DNA of 64,000 nt, taken from positions 1,860,001-1,924,000 of the forward strand of contig NZ_CP136562.1 of NCBI RefSeq assembly GCF_018215265.2, written 5' to 3'. Positions 18,593 to 26,394 of the stretch are shown in pieces (positions within the stretch are counted from its first letter, which is position 1; each line of letters starts with the position of its first letter). The DNA is from Paenarthrobacter sp. GOM3. GTDB lineage: Bacteria > Actinomycetota > Actinomycetes > Actinomycetales > Micrococcaceae. A program made the translations under genes and the position numbers. The notes beneath the pieces are model-generated. The model worked only from the letters and a program-made list of their open reading frames with translations, was not told where the DNA came from and did not search any database.

Positions 18593-18836
18593 TGCTCGAC
18601 GATTTATCAGGCGTAGGTTTTTCAAAACCGTGAGACAATGGATGCCGAGACCCGGTTGGGTCCGCGTTCGAATGCCTGAAGTGTCCCGTATATCGGGAAC
18701 ATAACAGCGTCGTCGGGAGTTCTACATAAGGACTCTGCAGGCGGCGATCACATTTGAAATTGATCGCGGACTTGACAGGGTCATAGTGGTGTTGCCCGTA
18801 TGGTGATTCCACAGACCGCCGCTAGAAAGGTTTTCT
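18593..18836 (+). promoter_or_regulatory. sigA upstream region
   Basis: This 244-bp region has no gene. It holds the inverted repeat TCCCG-TATAT-CGGGA (18684-18698), a second inverted repeat CGATCA-N10-TGATCG (18746-18767), and a perfect TTGACA (18772-18777). The -10 partner of TTGACA is not clear; TATGGT at 18799 is too far at 21 bases. A ribosome-binding site GAAAGG precedes the GTG of sigA. Several promoters seem likely for a principal sigma gene, but I cannot fix their positions. Confidence 0.4.
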
Positions 18837-20150
18837 GTGACCCCGTCTTCCGTCGAGAAGGAACCCGCCGCCCTGGCCGAACTGTCCGCTGAGGAAAAGA
18901 AGGCGGCCACATCGGCAAAGCGCGCTGCTACACGTGCTGCCAACAAAGCCTCAGAGGGTGGCTCTGACAAGCCTGCACCCAAGAAGCGCGGACCCAAGCC
19001 CGGCGCGAAGGCCGCCGCTGAAGCCGCGAACCAGTCCTCAGGCTCAGACGCCGAGGACGCCAACGCCGAAGACGAAGACTTCGATCCCGCTGCGGCGGAA
19101 GAGGTCGAAGTCGGAGACGACGACGCAGAGGACGGTGCTGCCGCCCCCAAGGAAAAGGCTGCTCCATCCGGTTCCGGGTTCGTCTACTCGGACGCCGATG
19201 ATGACGACGCTCCTGTCCAGCAGGTGATGTCGGCCGGTGCCACCGCCGACCCCGTCAAGGACTACCTGAAGCAGATCGGTAAGGTCGCGCTGCTGAATGC
19301 CGAGCAGGAAGTCGATCTCGCCCTCCGCATTGAAGCCGGACTCTTCGCCGAAGAAAAGATCAACGCTGACGACGGATCCATGGACCCGAAACTCAAGCGT
19401 GAACTCGAGTTCGTGATCCACGACGGCAAGCGCGCCAAGAACCACCTCCTTGAAGCCAACCTGCGACTCGTCGTTTCGCTGGCAAAGCGCTACACCGGCC
19501 GTGGCATGCTCTTCCTGGACCTGATCCAGGAAGGCAACCTGGGCCTCATCCGTGCCGTCGAGAAGTTCGACTACACCAAGGGCTTCAAGTTCTCGACGTA
19601 CGCCACCTGGTGGATCCGCCAGGCCATCACCCGCGCGATGGCCGACCAGGCCCGCACCATCCGTATTCCGGTGCACATGGTTGAAGTCATCAACAAGCTG
19701 GCCCGTGTCCAGCGGCAGATGTTGCAGGACCTCGGCCGCGAACCAACGCCGGAAGAACTGGCCCTGGAGCTGGACATGACGCCCGAGAAGGTCGTCGAAG
19801 TCCAGAAGTACGGCCGTGAGCCCATCTCGCTGCACACCCCGCTGGGCGAGGATGGCGACTCGGAGTTCGGTGACCTGATCGAGGACTCGGAAGCTGTTGT
19901 TCCGGCCGACGCGGTCAGCTTCACCCTCCTGCAGGAGCAACTGCATTCCGTCCTGGACACCCTGTCCGAGCGTGAAGCCGGTGTCGTCGCCATGCGCTTC
20001 GGCCTGACCGACGGCCAGCCGAAGACTTTAGACGAAATCGGCAAGGTCTACGGAGTGACGCGCGAGCGTATCCGCCAGATCGAATCAAAGACGATGTCCA
20101 AGCTGCGGCACCCGTCCCGCTCACAGGTCCTCCGGGACTACCTGGACTAA
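18837..20150 (+). CDS. sigA: Principal RNA polymerase sigma factor SigA (RpoD/HrdB)
   Basis: Housekeeping sigma-70 of 437 residues. After about 135 residues of Ala/Lys- then Asp/Glu-rich low-complexity sequence come region 1.2 ([21 protein letters not shown]), region 2 with [15 protein letters not shown] and [14 protein letters not shown], region 3, and region 4.2 ([19 protein letters not shown]). It ends in RDYLD. The GTG at 18837 follows GAAAGG. The mycobacterial gene order sigA near dut, PAC2 and a DUF7455 protein is kept. It should recognise the TANNNT -10 elements found throughout the window. Confidence 0.97.
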   Translation: MTPSSVEKEPAALAELSAEEKKAATSAKRAATRAANKASEGGSDKPAPKKRGPKPGAKAAAEAANQSSGSDAEDANAEDEDFDPAAAEEVEVGDDDAEDGAAAPKEKAAPSGSGFVYSDADDDDAPVQQVMSAGATADPVKDYLKQIGKVALLNAEQEVDLALRIEAGLFAEEKINADDGSMDPKLKRELEFVIHDGKRAKNHLLEANLRLVVSLAKRYTGRGMLFLDLIQEGNLGLIRAVEKFDYTKGFKFSTYATWWIRQAITRAMADQARTIRIPVHMVEVINKLARVQRQMLQDLGREPTPEELALELDMTPEKVVEVQKYGREPISLHTPLGEDGDSEFGDLIEDSEAVVPADAVSFTLLQEQLHSVLDTLSEREAGVVAMRFGLTDGQPKTLDEIGKVYGVTRERIRQIESKTMSKLRHPSRSQVLRDYLD

Positions 20151-20170
20151 AGAGTTCAAGCATCACGTGG

Positions 20171-20205
20171 GCGGCTCAGTCGGAATTCCGGCTGGGCCGC
20201 TTTCT
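20171..20205 (+). terminator. sigA terminator
   Basis: A 9-bp stem GCGGCTCAG with CTGGGCCGC (one G-U pair; 20171-20179 with 20192-20200) is followed by TTTCTTG on the plus strand, 20 bases after the sigA stop. Confidence 0.75.
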
Positions 20206-20253
20206 TGTTCGCGGCATGCCCCCGCTGGAGGCATGCGCCCGGGCGACAACGCA

Positions 20254-20285
20254 ACAGGGCTCCTCCCGATCGGGAGGAGCCCTGT
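20254..20285. terminator. Bidirectional terminator (perfect 32-bp palindrome)
   Basis: 20254-20285 is a perfect inverted repeat beginning ACAGGGCTCCTCCC. It lies between the convergent sigA and DUF7455 genes and probably ends the latter. Confidence 0.85.
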
Positions 20286-20325
20286 ACGCTCAAATGGTTT
20301 TCCGGACCTTGCCGGTGTGCCCTGC

Positions 20326-20547
20326 CTAGTCGACGGGGACGGGTGCCTTCTCGTTGAGGCGCTCGGTCTCATCGTGCCAGTCAGAAGTCATGGGCCGAAG
20401 CGTAGCTTCCACTGCACGTGCGTGGTGGCCGCAGAAAAGAAGCTCACCACCGGAGGACTCGAGTACAACGCGGACATACGCCTGGGCTCCGCAACGATCG
20501 CACCGGTCAGCTGCGTTCAGCGTGCGGTCTGCAACTGCTGTTGTCAT
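20326..20547 (-). CDS. DUF7455 small zinc-ribbon-like protein
   Basis: 73-codon gene giving a 73-residue protein at most (MTTAVADRTLNAADRCDRCG start). Possible metal ligands are C16, C19, C39 and H41/H42 in CDRCGAQA and FCGHH. The family is found beside sigA in many actinobacteria; its function is unknown. The ATG at 20547 has a strong AAGGAGG ribosome-binding site; an in-frame upstream stretch of 19 codons has no such support. It converges on sigA and is divergent from parE. Confidence 0.85.
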   Translation of the reverse strand: MTTAVADRTLNAADRCDRCGAQAYVRVVLESSGGELLFCGHHARAVEATLRPMTSDWHDETERLNEKAPVPVD

Positions 20548-20803
20548 GTCGGCCTCCTTAGTAGTTCTGTACATCCATATAACCAGCATTCGACGCAGAT
20601 CCATGGCAAGGATGGGTCACTTTCGCTGTCCGCGTATCACATGTGCGTAACGTAACCTGCCGGATTGCCCTGGCCCGGGAGTGGCAACCCGTACCTGTCG
20701 GTGGCCGCAGCTAGCCTAGTATGGGCAGTGTTTGCCTTGAATTACCAGCGATCATTCGGCTGGGAAACACCCTGAGATATACCCCTGAAGGAGCACACCG
20801 CGA

Positions 20804-22912
20804 GTGGCACCGAATTCTGAATACAACGCCCGGCACCTGTCTGTCCTTGAAGGCCTGGAAGCCGTCCGAAAGCGTCCGGGCATGTACATCGGGTCCACCG
20901 ACTCCCGCGGCCTCATGCACTGCCTGTGGGAGATCATCGACAACGCGGTGGACGAGGCGCTGGCAGGTTTTGGCCACGACATCAAGGTGATCCTGCATGC
21001 CGATAACTCGGTGGAAATACACGACGACGGCCGCGGCATCCCCGTGGATGTCGAGCCGAAAACCGGACTCTCCGGCGTCGAAGTTGTCTTTACCAAACTG
21101 CACGCGGGCGGCAAGTTCGGCGGCGGTTCCTACACTGCATCCGGTGGCCTGCATGGTGTGGGCGCGTCAGTGGTCAATGCGTTGTCGAGCCGGCTGGACG
21201 TCCAGGTGGACCGGGGCAGCAAGACCTACCAGATGTCGTTCCGCCGGGGTGAGCCTGGCCGGTTCGTGGACTCCGGGTCCAAGCCCGGACCCGACTCGCC
21301 CTTCGAGCCCTTCGTGGAGAACTCGGTGCTGGACGTCGTGGGCAAGGCCAAGCGGGGTGTGACGGGAACCCGGGTCCGCTACTGGGCAGACCGCCAGATT
21401 TTCACGCCGGACGCAAAATTCTCCTACGACGACCTCGCAGCACGCGCACGCCAGACTTCTTTCCTGGTCCCAGGCCTGAAAATCACGGTCCGCGATGAGC
21501 GGAAGCTGGCCGGAACGCCGGGCGAGAACGGAGCCCACGAAGAGGTATTCCACCACGATGGCGGCATCTCCGAGTTTGTTGAGTTCCTTGCAGCCGATTC
21601 CGGAGTGACTGACGTTTGGCGTCTTCATGGTTCCGGGAAGTTCAAGGAAACCGTGCCTGTCCTTGACGAGAAGGGGCACAGCAAGATTGCCGAAGTCGAG
21701 CGCGACTGCGAGGTCGATATTGCCCTGCGTTGGGGTATTGGGTACGAGACCACCATGCGCAGCTTCGTCAATATCATCGCCACACCGAAAGGCGGAACCC
21801 ACCAGTCGGGGTTTGAAGCTGCCCTGCTGAAGACCTTCCGCAAGGCTGTGGAGACGAACGCCCGCAAGCTCAAAGCCGGCAACGACAAGATCGAGAAAGA
21901 CGACATCCTCGCCGGGCTGACCGCCGTGTTGACGGTACGCCTGGCGGAGCCCCAGTTCGAGGGGCAGACCAAGGAGATCCTTGGCACATCGGCGGTCAGG
22001 GCCATCGTGGCAAAGGTCGTTGAAAAGGAGATCACCTCCCGGCTGAATTCCGCCAACCGCAATGACAAGGCCCAGTCGGCCCTCCTGCTGGAGAAGATGG
22101 TCAGCGAGATGAAGTCGCGCATCTCGGCCCGCGTCCATAAGGAAACCCAGCGCCGCAAGAACGCCCTGGAAACCTCGTCGATGCCTACCAAGCTGGCTGA
22201 CTGCCGGACCGACGACGTCGCCCGGTCGGAACTGTTCATCGTCGAAGGTGACTCCGCGCTGGGTACTGCCAAGCTTGCGCGCTCCTCTGACTTCCAGGCG
22301 CTGCTCCCCATCCGAGGCAAGATCCTGAATGTGCAGAAGGCCTCGGTGGGGGACATGCTCTCCAATGCTGAGTGCGCGGCGCTGATCCAGGTGGTGGGTG
22401 CCGGCTCGGGCCGCAGTTTCGATATTGACGCAGCCAGGTACGGCAAGGTCATCCTCATGACTGACGCCGACGTGGATGGCGCGCACATCCGTACCCTCCT
22501 GCTGACGCTGTTCTTCCGCTACATGCGTCCCATGGTTGAGGCCGGCCGCGTTTTTGCCGCGGTACCGCCTTTGCACCGGGTTGAAGTCATCAACCCGGGC
22601 CAGAAGGCCAACGAGATGATCTACACCTACTCCGAGGCCGAACTTCATGTCCTCCTCAATAACCTCGCCAAGGAGGGGAAGCGCTACAAGGAGCCCATCC
22701 AGCGCTACAAGGGCCTGGGCGAAATGGATGCGCAACAACTGGCCGAAACCACTATGGACCCGCGCCACCGCACCCTCCGGAAGGTGGGCATCGACAGTGC
22801 CCAGCGGGCAGAAGAAGTGTTCGACCTCCTGATGGGCTCGGACGTGGCGCCGCGCAAGGAGTTCATTATTGCCGGGGCCGCGACCCTGGACAGGGAGCGC
22901 ATCGACGCTTAG
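20804..22912 (+). CDS. parE: DNA topoisomerase IV subunit B (ParE); GyrB paralogue
   Basis: ATPase subunit of a type IIA topoisomerase, 702 residues. The GHKL ATP site is seen as EIIDNAVDEA (N47), DDGRGIP (74-80) and GGLHGVG (114-120). The TOPRIM metal site is EGDSALG (E481) and DADVDG (D554, D556, D558). The C-terminal block PIQRYKGLGEMDAQQL is conserved. I call it ParE rather than GyrB because a ParC-like A subunit lies 14 kb away and gyrBA is normally beside dnaA; the motifs alone do not separate them. GTG start with GAAGGAG 10 bases upstream. Its stop overlaps that of the convergent MFS gene (TTAG). Confidence 0.85.
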   Translation: MAPNSEYNARHLSVLEGLEAVRKRPGMYIGSTDSRGLMHCLWEIIDNAVDEALAGFGHDIKVILHADNSVEIHDDGRGIPVDVEPKTGLSGVEVVFTKLHAGGKFGGGSYTASGGLHGVGASVVNALSSRLDVQVDRGSKTYQMSFRRGEPGRFVDSGSKPGPDSPFEPFVENSVLDVVGKAKRGVTGTRVRYWADRQIFTPDAKFSYDDLAARARQTSFLVPGLKITVRDERKLAGTPGENGAHEEVFHHDGGISEFVEFLAADSGVTDVWRLHGSGKFKETVPVLDEKGHSKIAEVERDCEVDIALRWGIGYETTMRSFVNIIATPKGGTHQSGFEAALLKTFRKAVETNARKLKAGNDKIEKDDILAGLTAVLTVRLAEPQFEGQTKEILGTSAVRAIVAKVVEKEITSRLNSANRNDKAQSALLLEKMVSEMKSRISARVHKETQRRKNALETSSMPTKLADCRTDDVARSELFIVEGDSALGTAKLARSSDFQALLPIRGKILNVQKASVGDMLSNAECAALIQVVGAGSGRSFDIDAARYGKVILMTDADVDGAHIRTLLLTLFFRYMRPMVEAGRVFAAVPPLHRVEVINPGQKANEMIYTYSEAELHVLLNNLAKEGKRYKEPIQRYKGLGEMDAQQLAETTMDPRHRTLRKVGIDSAQRAEEVFDLLMGSDVAPRKEFIIAGAATLDRERIDA

Positions 22913-24138
22913 CGGCTGGCTGGCGGAGCCGATGCGCCGCCGTTCTTAGCCGCGCCGCTGTTCTTTGCCGGGCTGGCGGCCGGGGCTGCAAAGGCTGCTG
23001 CACCCACTGCCAGGGCCAACGCGCCTAGTCCCCAGGGCAGGCCTGCGGCGACCGCAACTCCGCCCACCAGCAAGGGGCCTCCCGCGTCGCCGAGTTCACG
23101 TCCGAGCTCTGCCGACCCCATGGTCCGGCCCAGGCGTTCGGGAGGCGTCGAGTCGGCGAGATGGGCGAAGGCCAGCGGCGTAGCTACGCCAATTCCGAGC
23201 CCGATGAGGATGGCAGCGCAGTACGTCCGGCCGGCACCAGGCAGGAGCCCCGCCATGAGCGTGCCGAGGGCGATGGCTACCAATCCAGCCACCATGCCGG
23301 GCTTGTCGGCGAGCAGGCCGCGGTCGCGAAGGCGGCCGATCCGTGGCTGTATCAAGGATGACGCAACGGCGAGGACCGTCACCACGGCAACACTGCCTGC
23401 CGTACCGAGGCCTTCGCGGGCCGCCAGTGCCGGGAGGAATCCGACGGCGGCGCCCAAGGCCCCCGTTGCAGCGGCGAGGACCAGCGTTGGCCCCAAGAAC
23501 GAGCGCTCCGTGCTTTGGCGCCACACATCGACGATGGTGTACCGCGGCCGGGGAAGCGGCGCCAGGGCAGGAACGGCGACGGCGGCCCACGCTGCCACCA
23601 CCAGGCCGAGGGCTGAGAGGATGAGGAACAGCAAAGCGAAGCCGCCGGCCATGATGGCCAAGGCTCCCAGCAGGGGCCCTATGGCGTATCCGAGTCCCTT
23701 CCACGAGCCGTACCGTCCAAAGTAGTGGCCGGTCTTCCCGCCGGCCAGCCGGGCAACGCCTGCGGACGATGCAGGGGAGAACGCCGACGCTGCCATCCCT
23801 TGGCCCAGGCGGGCTGCGGCAAGCATGGCCGGTTGATCTGCCCAGAGGCCGATCAGGGAGGCGAGGGAGAAGGCGACCAGGCCGCCCACGATGACTGGCT
23901 TGGGACCGATGCGGTCGCTCAGGGCGCCAAAAACGGGTTTGAGGAACACCTCGGCGATGTCGTACAGAGCCAGCAGGATGCCAAGCCCCAGGAGGCTGAG
24001 CCCAATGTCCGCACTTTCCGCCCCCAGCCCGGCGGCGACGGCATGGGCGCCGAAGGCTGTGGTAAATCCTGCGGCGTACAGGGGCCAGCGTTGGACTGCG
24101 GCGAGGCGCGCGGAGTCGGACGATTCTGAGACATTCAC
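22909..24138 (-). CDS. MFS transporter, divergent from ChrB-like gene
   Basis: 409-residue major facilitator protein with 12 predicted helices. It has motif A as GALSDRIGPKPVIVGG after helix 2, and a drug/metal-efflux-like N-terminal half (RLGQGMAASAFSPASSAGVARL). The frame stays open far upstream across the divergent gene, but that part is only its antisense; the GTG at 24138 (VNVSESSDSARLAAVQRW) is the sensible start. It shares a 33-bp intergenic region with the ChrB-like gene, so that protein is its likely regulator. The substrate is unknown; chromate or another oxidant/metal is a guess from the neighbour. Confidence 0.85.
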   Translation of the reverse strand: MNVSESSDSARLAAVQRWPLYAAGFTTAFGAHAVAAGLGAESADIGLSLLGLGILLALYDIAEVFLKPVFGALSDRIGPKPVIVGGLVAFSLASLIGLWADQPAMLAAARLGQGMAASAFSPASSAGVARLAGGKTGHYFGRYGSWKGLGYAIGPLLGALAIMAGGFALLFLILSALGLVVAAWAAVAVPALAPLPRPRYTIVDVWRQSTERSFLGPTLVLAAATGALGAAVGFLPALAAREGLGTAGSVAVVTVLAVASSLIQPRIGRLRDRGLLADKPGMVAGLVAIALGTLMAGLLPGAGRTYCAAILIGLGIGVATPLAFAHLADSTPPERLGRTMGSAELGRELGDAGGPLLVGGVAVAAGLPWGLGALALAVGAAAFAAPAASPAKNSGAAKNGGASAPPASR

Positions 24139-24171
24139 GGCTCCAATGTAACAGCTGCTACATTTTAAATT
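24139..24171. promoter_or_regulatory. Symmetric divergent leaderless promoter and operator
   Basis: The near-palindrome AATGTAACAGCTGCTACATT (24145-24164, 18 of 20 bases symmetric) gives an extended -10 of the form TGNTACATT on each strand. On the minus strand TACATT is followed by GGAGCC and the GTG of the MFS gene. On the plus strand TACATT is followed by TTAAATT and the GTG of the ChrB-like gene. A protein bound to the palindrome would cover both promoters. Confidence 0.6.
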
Positions 24172-24708
24172 GTGATTGATGAACGTTGGCTGCTGATCCT
24201 CGTCCAGGTTCCGTCGCAGCCGTCCCGGCATCGGGTAGCTGTTTGGCGTGAACTCCGCAGGATTGGCGCCGTCCCGTTGTCCCCGGGAACATGGGTCCTG
24301 CCCGTCCATCCGGCCTTCGACGACGGACTGGCCAGGGCTGAGGAGCTTGTTGCCAAGGGCGGAGGCTCTTGGACATTGGTGGACGCCGCACCGCGAAACC
24401 AGGGTGCGGACACCTTCCGGAGTGCCTACGAAGCGGCCCGGCTGGAGGAGTGGTCCGAGTTCATGGCGGATTGCGGAAAGTTCGAGCAGGAAATTGCCAA
24501 GGAAATATCCCGGGAAAAGTTCACCTTCGCAGAACTCGAAGAGGAAGAGCAGAGCCTGGAACGCCTGAGGCGCTGGTTCCGTGAATTGAAGTCCCGCGAT
24601 GTCCTGCATCTCCCTCAGGCAGGGGAAGCCGCCGACCATCTTGCGCGGTGCGTGACGGCGCTCGAGCACTACGCCTCAATGGTCTATGAGGTCACACTGC
24701 CGCAGTAG
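24172..24708 (+). CDS. ChrB N-terminal-domain protein (putative regulator)
   Basis: 178-residue protein of the ChrB_N family: it opens WLLILVQVPSQPSRHRVAVW and continues RRIGAVPLSPGTWVLP, the typical pattern for the first domain of the chromate-resistance regulator ChrB. A long acidic helical region (residues 85-145, EFMADCGKFEQEIAKEI) follows. The C-terminal sensor half of full-length ChrB is missing. The GTG at 24172 is 7 bases after TACATT. It is divergent from an MFS gene and probably regulates it through the shared palindrome. Whether it senses chromate is not known. Confidence 0.78.
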   Translation: MIDERWLLILVQVPSQPSRHRVAVWRELRRIGAVPLSPGTWVLPVHPAFDDGLARAEELVAKGGGSWTLVDAAPRNQGADTFRSAYEAARLEEWSEFMADCGKFEQEIAKEISREKFTFAELEEEEQSLERLRRWFRELKSRDVLHLPQAGEAADHLARCVTALEHYASMVYEVTLPQ

Positions 24709-24734
24709 CTGCCTTACGCCAGCAACCCCGGCAC

Positions 24735-25721
24735 TTACCCCAGCAGTCCCGGCACAATCAGCAGTGCTGTCGGGACGGCCAGCAGGAGGATTGAGGCCGC
24801 GAGGACCAGGATGCGCAGACCCCTGGTGAGCGGAGGCTGCGGTGAGAGAAGGCGGCTGACGCGGGACGCCGTCGTACGCGGTGAATCGGCGCCTCCGGTA
24901 GCGCTGACTGAACTGCCCTCGACCACCGCGCCTCCCGTGGTGAAGGCGTGGGTTCCGATGGTCGGCTGGGACGAGCCGCTGGCGACGATGGCGATGGCCT
25001 TGATGAGTGTCCCTTTGCTTTCCGTCCGGAGGGCGACGTCGTCGGCCAGCATCTCGATCAGGGAGTTCACGGCGGTCTGGGCGAGCCGGGTGGTGGGAAA
25101 CCACGGTAAGGCCTGCCGCCAGGCGGCGAAGGCCCACAGGAGGAGGTCGTGGCGTTGGGAAAGGTGGGCATTCTCGTGAATGAGGACGGCCCTGAGTTCG
25201 GCGGGTTCGAGGGCCGCCATGAGGCCATCGGAGAGCACGGTCACTGAGCGGGCGCCGCCGGGCAGGCAGTACGCCACTGGCGAGTCGTGGTTGATGACCA
25301 CGGTTCCCGGGCCGTCGTCGGAGGGTGATGCGAGCAGGGCCAGTAGTTCGCGGTGCCGGCGCCGCTGGCGCTCAATCTTGTAGTAGGTCAGCAGCAGGGT
25401 GAAGACCAGGTGCGCGGTCAGGAGCGCGGCTGCCGACAGGGCGAAGAGGTGCCAGAATCCCAGCGCCGTGGTGGGTTCGTTGTGGAAGACCATTCCTGCC
25501 AGGCTCCGGAGGCCGGCGAGGAGATTGTCGCCCACGGGCTCCAGGCCGTACACAAGCATGGCGCCGATCATGGAAAGACCACCGGCCAGGGCGATCGCCT
25601 GCCACAGCACCATGGCGGTGAAGGGGGAGCGGGCTGGCCACTGTGCACGTGACAACAGGACGGGTACAGGCCAAGCCAGAATCAATGCCAGGACCGCAAG
25701 CAGGTATGAGGTCCAGAACAT
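24735..25721 (-). CDS. M56-family (BlaR1-like) membrane metallopeptidase
   Basis: 328-residue integral membrane zinc protease thought to sense a signal and inactivate the partner BlaI repressor. It has N-terminal helices near 5-22, 38-58 and 88-112, then a cytoplasmic zinc-peptidase domain with HENAH (H182, E183, H186), and the downstream E223-x3-D227 zinc ligand pair. A last helix lies near 300-325. It lacks the penicillin-binding sensor domain of staphylococcal BlaR1, as do the mycobacterial homologues. It sits 5 bases after blaI in the same operon. Confidence 0.9.
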   Translation of the reverse strand: MFWTSYLLAVLALILAWPVPVLLSRAQWPARSPFTAMVLWQAIALAGGLSMIGAMLVYGLEPVGDNLLAGLRSLAGMVFHNEPTTALGFWHLFALSAAALLTAHLVFTLLLTYYKIERQRRRHRELLALLASPSDDGPGTVVINHDSPVAYCLPGGARSVTVLSDGLMAALEPAELRAVLIHENAHLSQRHDLLLWAFAAWRQALPWFPTTRLAQTAVNSLIEMLADDVALRTESKGTLIKAIAIVASGSSQPTIGTHAFTTGGAVVEGSSVSATGGADSPRTTASRVSRLLSPQPPLTRGLRILVLAASILLLAVPTALLIVPGLLG

Positions 25722-25726
25722 AGTGG

Positions 25727-26113
25727 CTAATTGTAGCCGAGCAGTTTGCGCAGTGTTGCGGCTTCGCTTTCGGTGACGGAGCCAATGAATCGGGCCAGGA
25801 CGGCTTCCCGGTCAGGAGCGGAGCCAAGGACCTCATGCATCAACTCGGCCGTGTGGTCTGCGCGGCTGGAGACGGCCTGGTAACGGTGCGGGCGCGTGCC
25901 GCGCTCGCGCTCCACGAGGCCCTTCTTTTCCAGGCGGGAGAGCACGGTAAGGACCGTTGTTACGGCCAGGTCCTTGCCCTGGTGCCCCGCCGAGCCGTCG
26001 CCGGCCTCGGAATCCTGCGCGAGCAGGTCGCGCAGCGTGTTGGCAGTTGCAGCCTCCTGGCCTGCCCAGAGCAGATCCATGACTGCCCGTTCCAGTTCCC
26101 CAAGACTTGCCAT
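25727..26113 (-). CDS. blaI: BlaI/MecI/CopY-family transcriptional repressor
   Basis: 128-residue winged-helix repressor. It opens MASLGELERAVMDLLW, the usual first helix, and has TTVLTVLSRLEKKGLVERERG as recognition region and wing, then a C-terminal dimerisation helix set. The frame is open 22 codons upstream, but the ATG at 26113 matches the family start. It forms a two-gene operon with the M56 peptidase. Three TTCTAC-N5-GTAGAA sites lie between it and the divergent cydA, so it should control both itself and the cyd operon. In M. tuberculosis BlaI is tied to respiratory genes (from memory). Confidence 0.93.
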   Translation of the reverse strand: MASLGELERAVMDLLWAGQEAATANTLRDLLAQDSEAGDGSAGHQGKDLAVTTVLTVLSRLEKKGLVERERGTRPHRYQAVSSRADHTAELMHEVLGSAPDREAVLARFIGSVTESEAATLRKLLGYN

Positions 26114-26212
26114 CAATACGTCCCTACCTTCCGCATCCCAACAACAGCACTTCTGCTGCCCGGTGCGACGATCCAACATTCATTCTCTAATTTACCGCTT
26201 TTCAACTCTCCA

Positions 26213-26229
26213 TTCTACGTCAGGTAGAA
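26213..26229. promoter_or_regulatory. BlaI operator 1 (upstream of blaI)
   Basis: TTCTACGTCAGGTAGAA is an inverted repeat with 6-bp perfect arms. On the minus strand it contains TAGAAT, a possible blaI -10, placing the start of transcription about 95 bases before blaI. Confidence 0.7.
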
Positions 26230-26292
26230 CTATCGGCGCGCCGCGTGCCGGAGGAGGGCCTTGCGCGTGCGTAACGCCACTTGAAGAATGGG

Positions 26293-26320
26293 TTTGGTCT
26301 GCCGCCATTTGTTCTACACT
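26293..26320 (+). promoter_or_regulatory. cydA promoter
   Basis: TTTGGT (26293-26298) and TACACT (26315-26320) with a 16-bp spacer form a plausible promoter. The -10 lies inside operator 2, so BlaI binding would block it. The untranslated leader would be about 68 bases. Confidence 0.45.
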
Positions 26321-26328
26321 GTGTAGAA
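26312..26328. promoter_or_regulatory. BlaI operator 2 (over the cydA promoter)
   Basis: TTCTACACTGTGTAGAA is a perfect 7+7 inverted repeat with a 3-base centre and holds TACA/TGTA, the classical BlaI/MecI half sites. Confidence 0.75.
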
Positions 26329-26336
26329 GACAAGTT

Positions 26337-26353
26337 TTCTACAGAACGTAGAA
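26337..26353. promoter_or_regulatory. BlaI operator 3 (cydA leader)
   Basis: TTCTACAGAACGTAGAA has the same 6-bp arms and is centred 25 bp downstream of operator 2, about two and a half helical turns. Confidence 0.7.
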
Positions 26354-26394
26354 GTACCGTCACTGCACTTCGGTCCACCGCACAAAGGACAGCC

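Noticed and set aside
18660..18680. GTTCGAAT before sigA as a tRNA T-loop
   Set aside because: The flanking bases do not pair and no acceptor stem can be drawn.
24139..24669. Extended MFS protein with 170 more N-terminal residues
   Set aside because: That part is antisense to the ChrB-like gene, lacks membrane helices, and the promoter palindrome would lie inside it.
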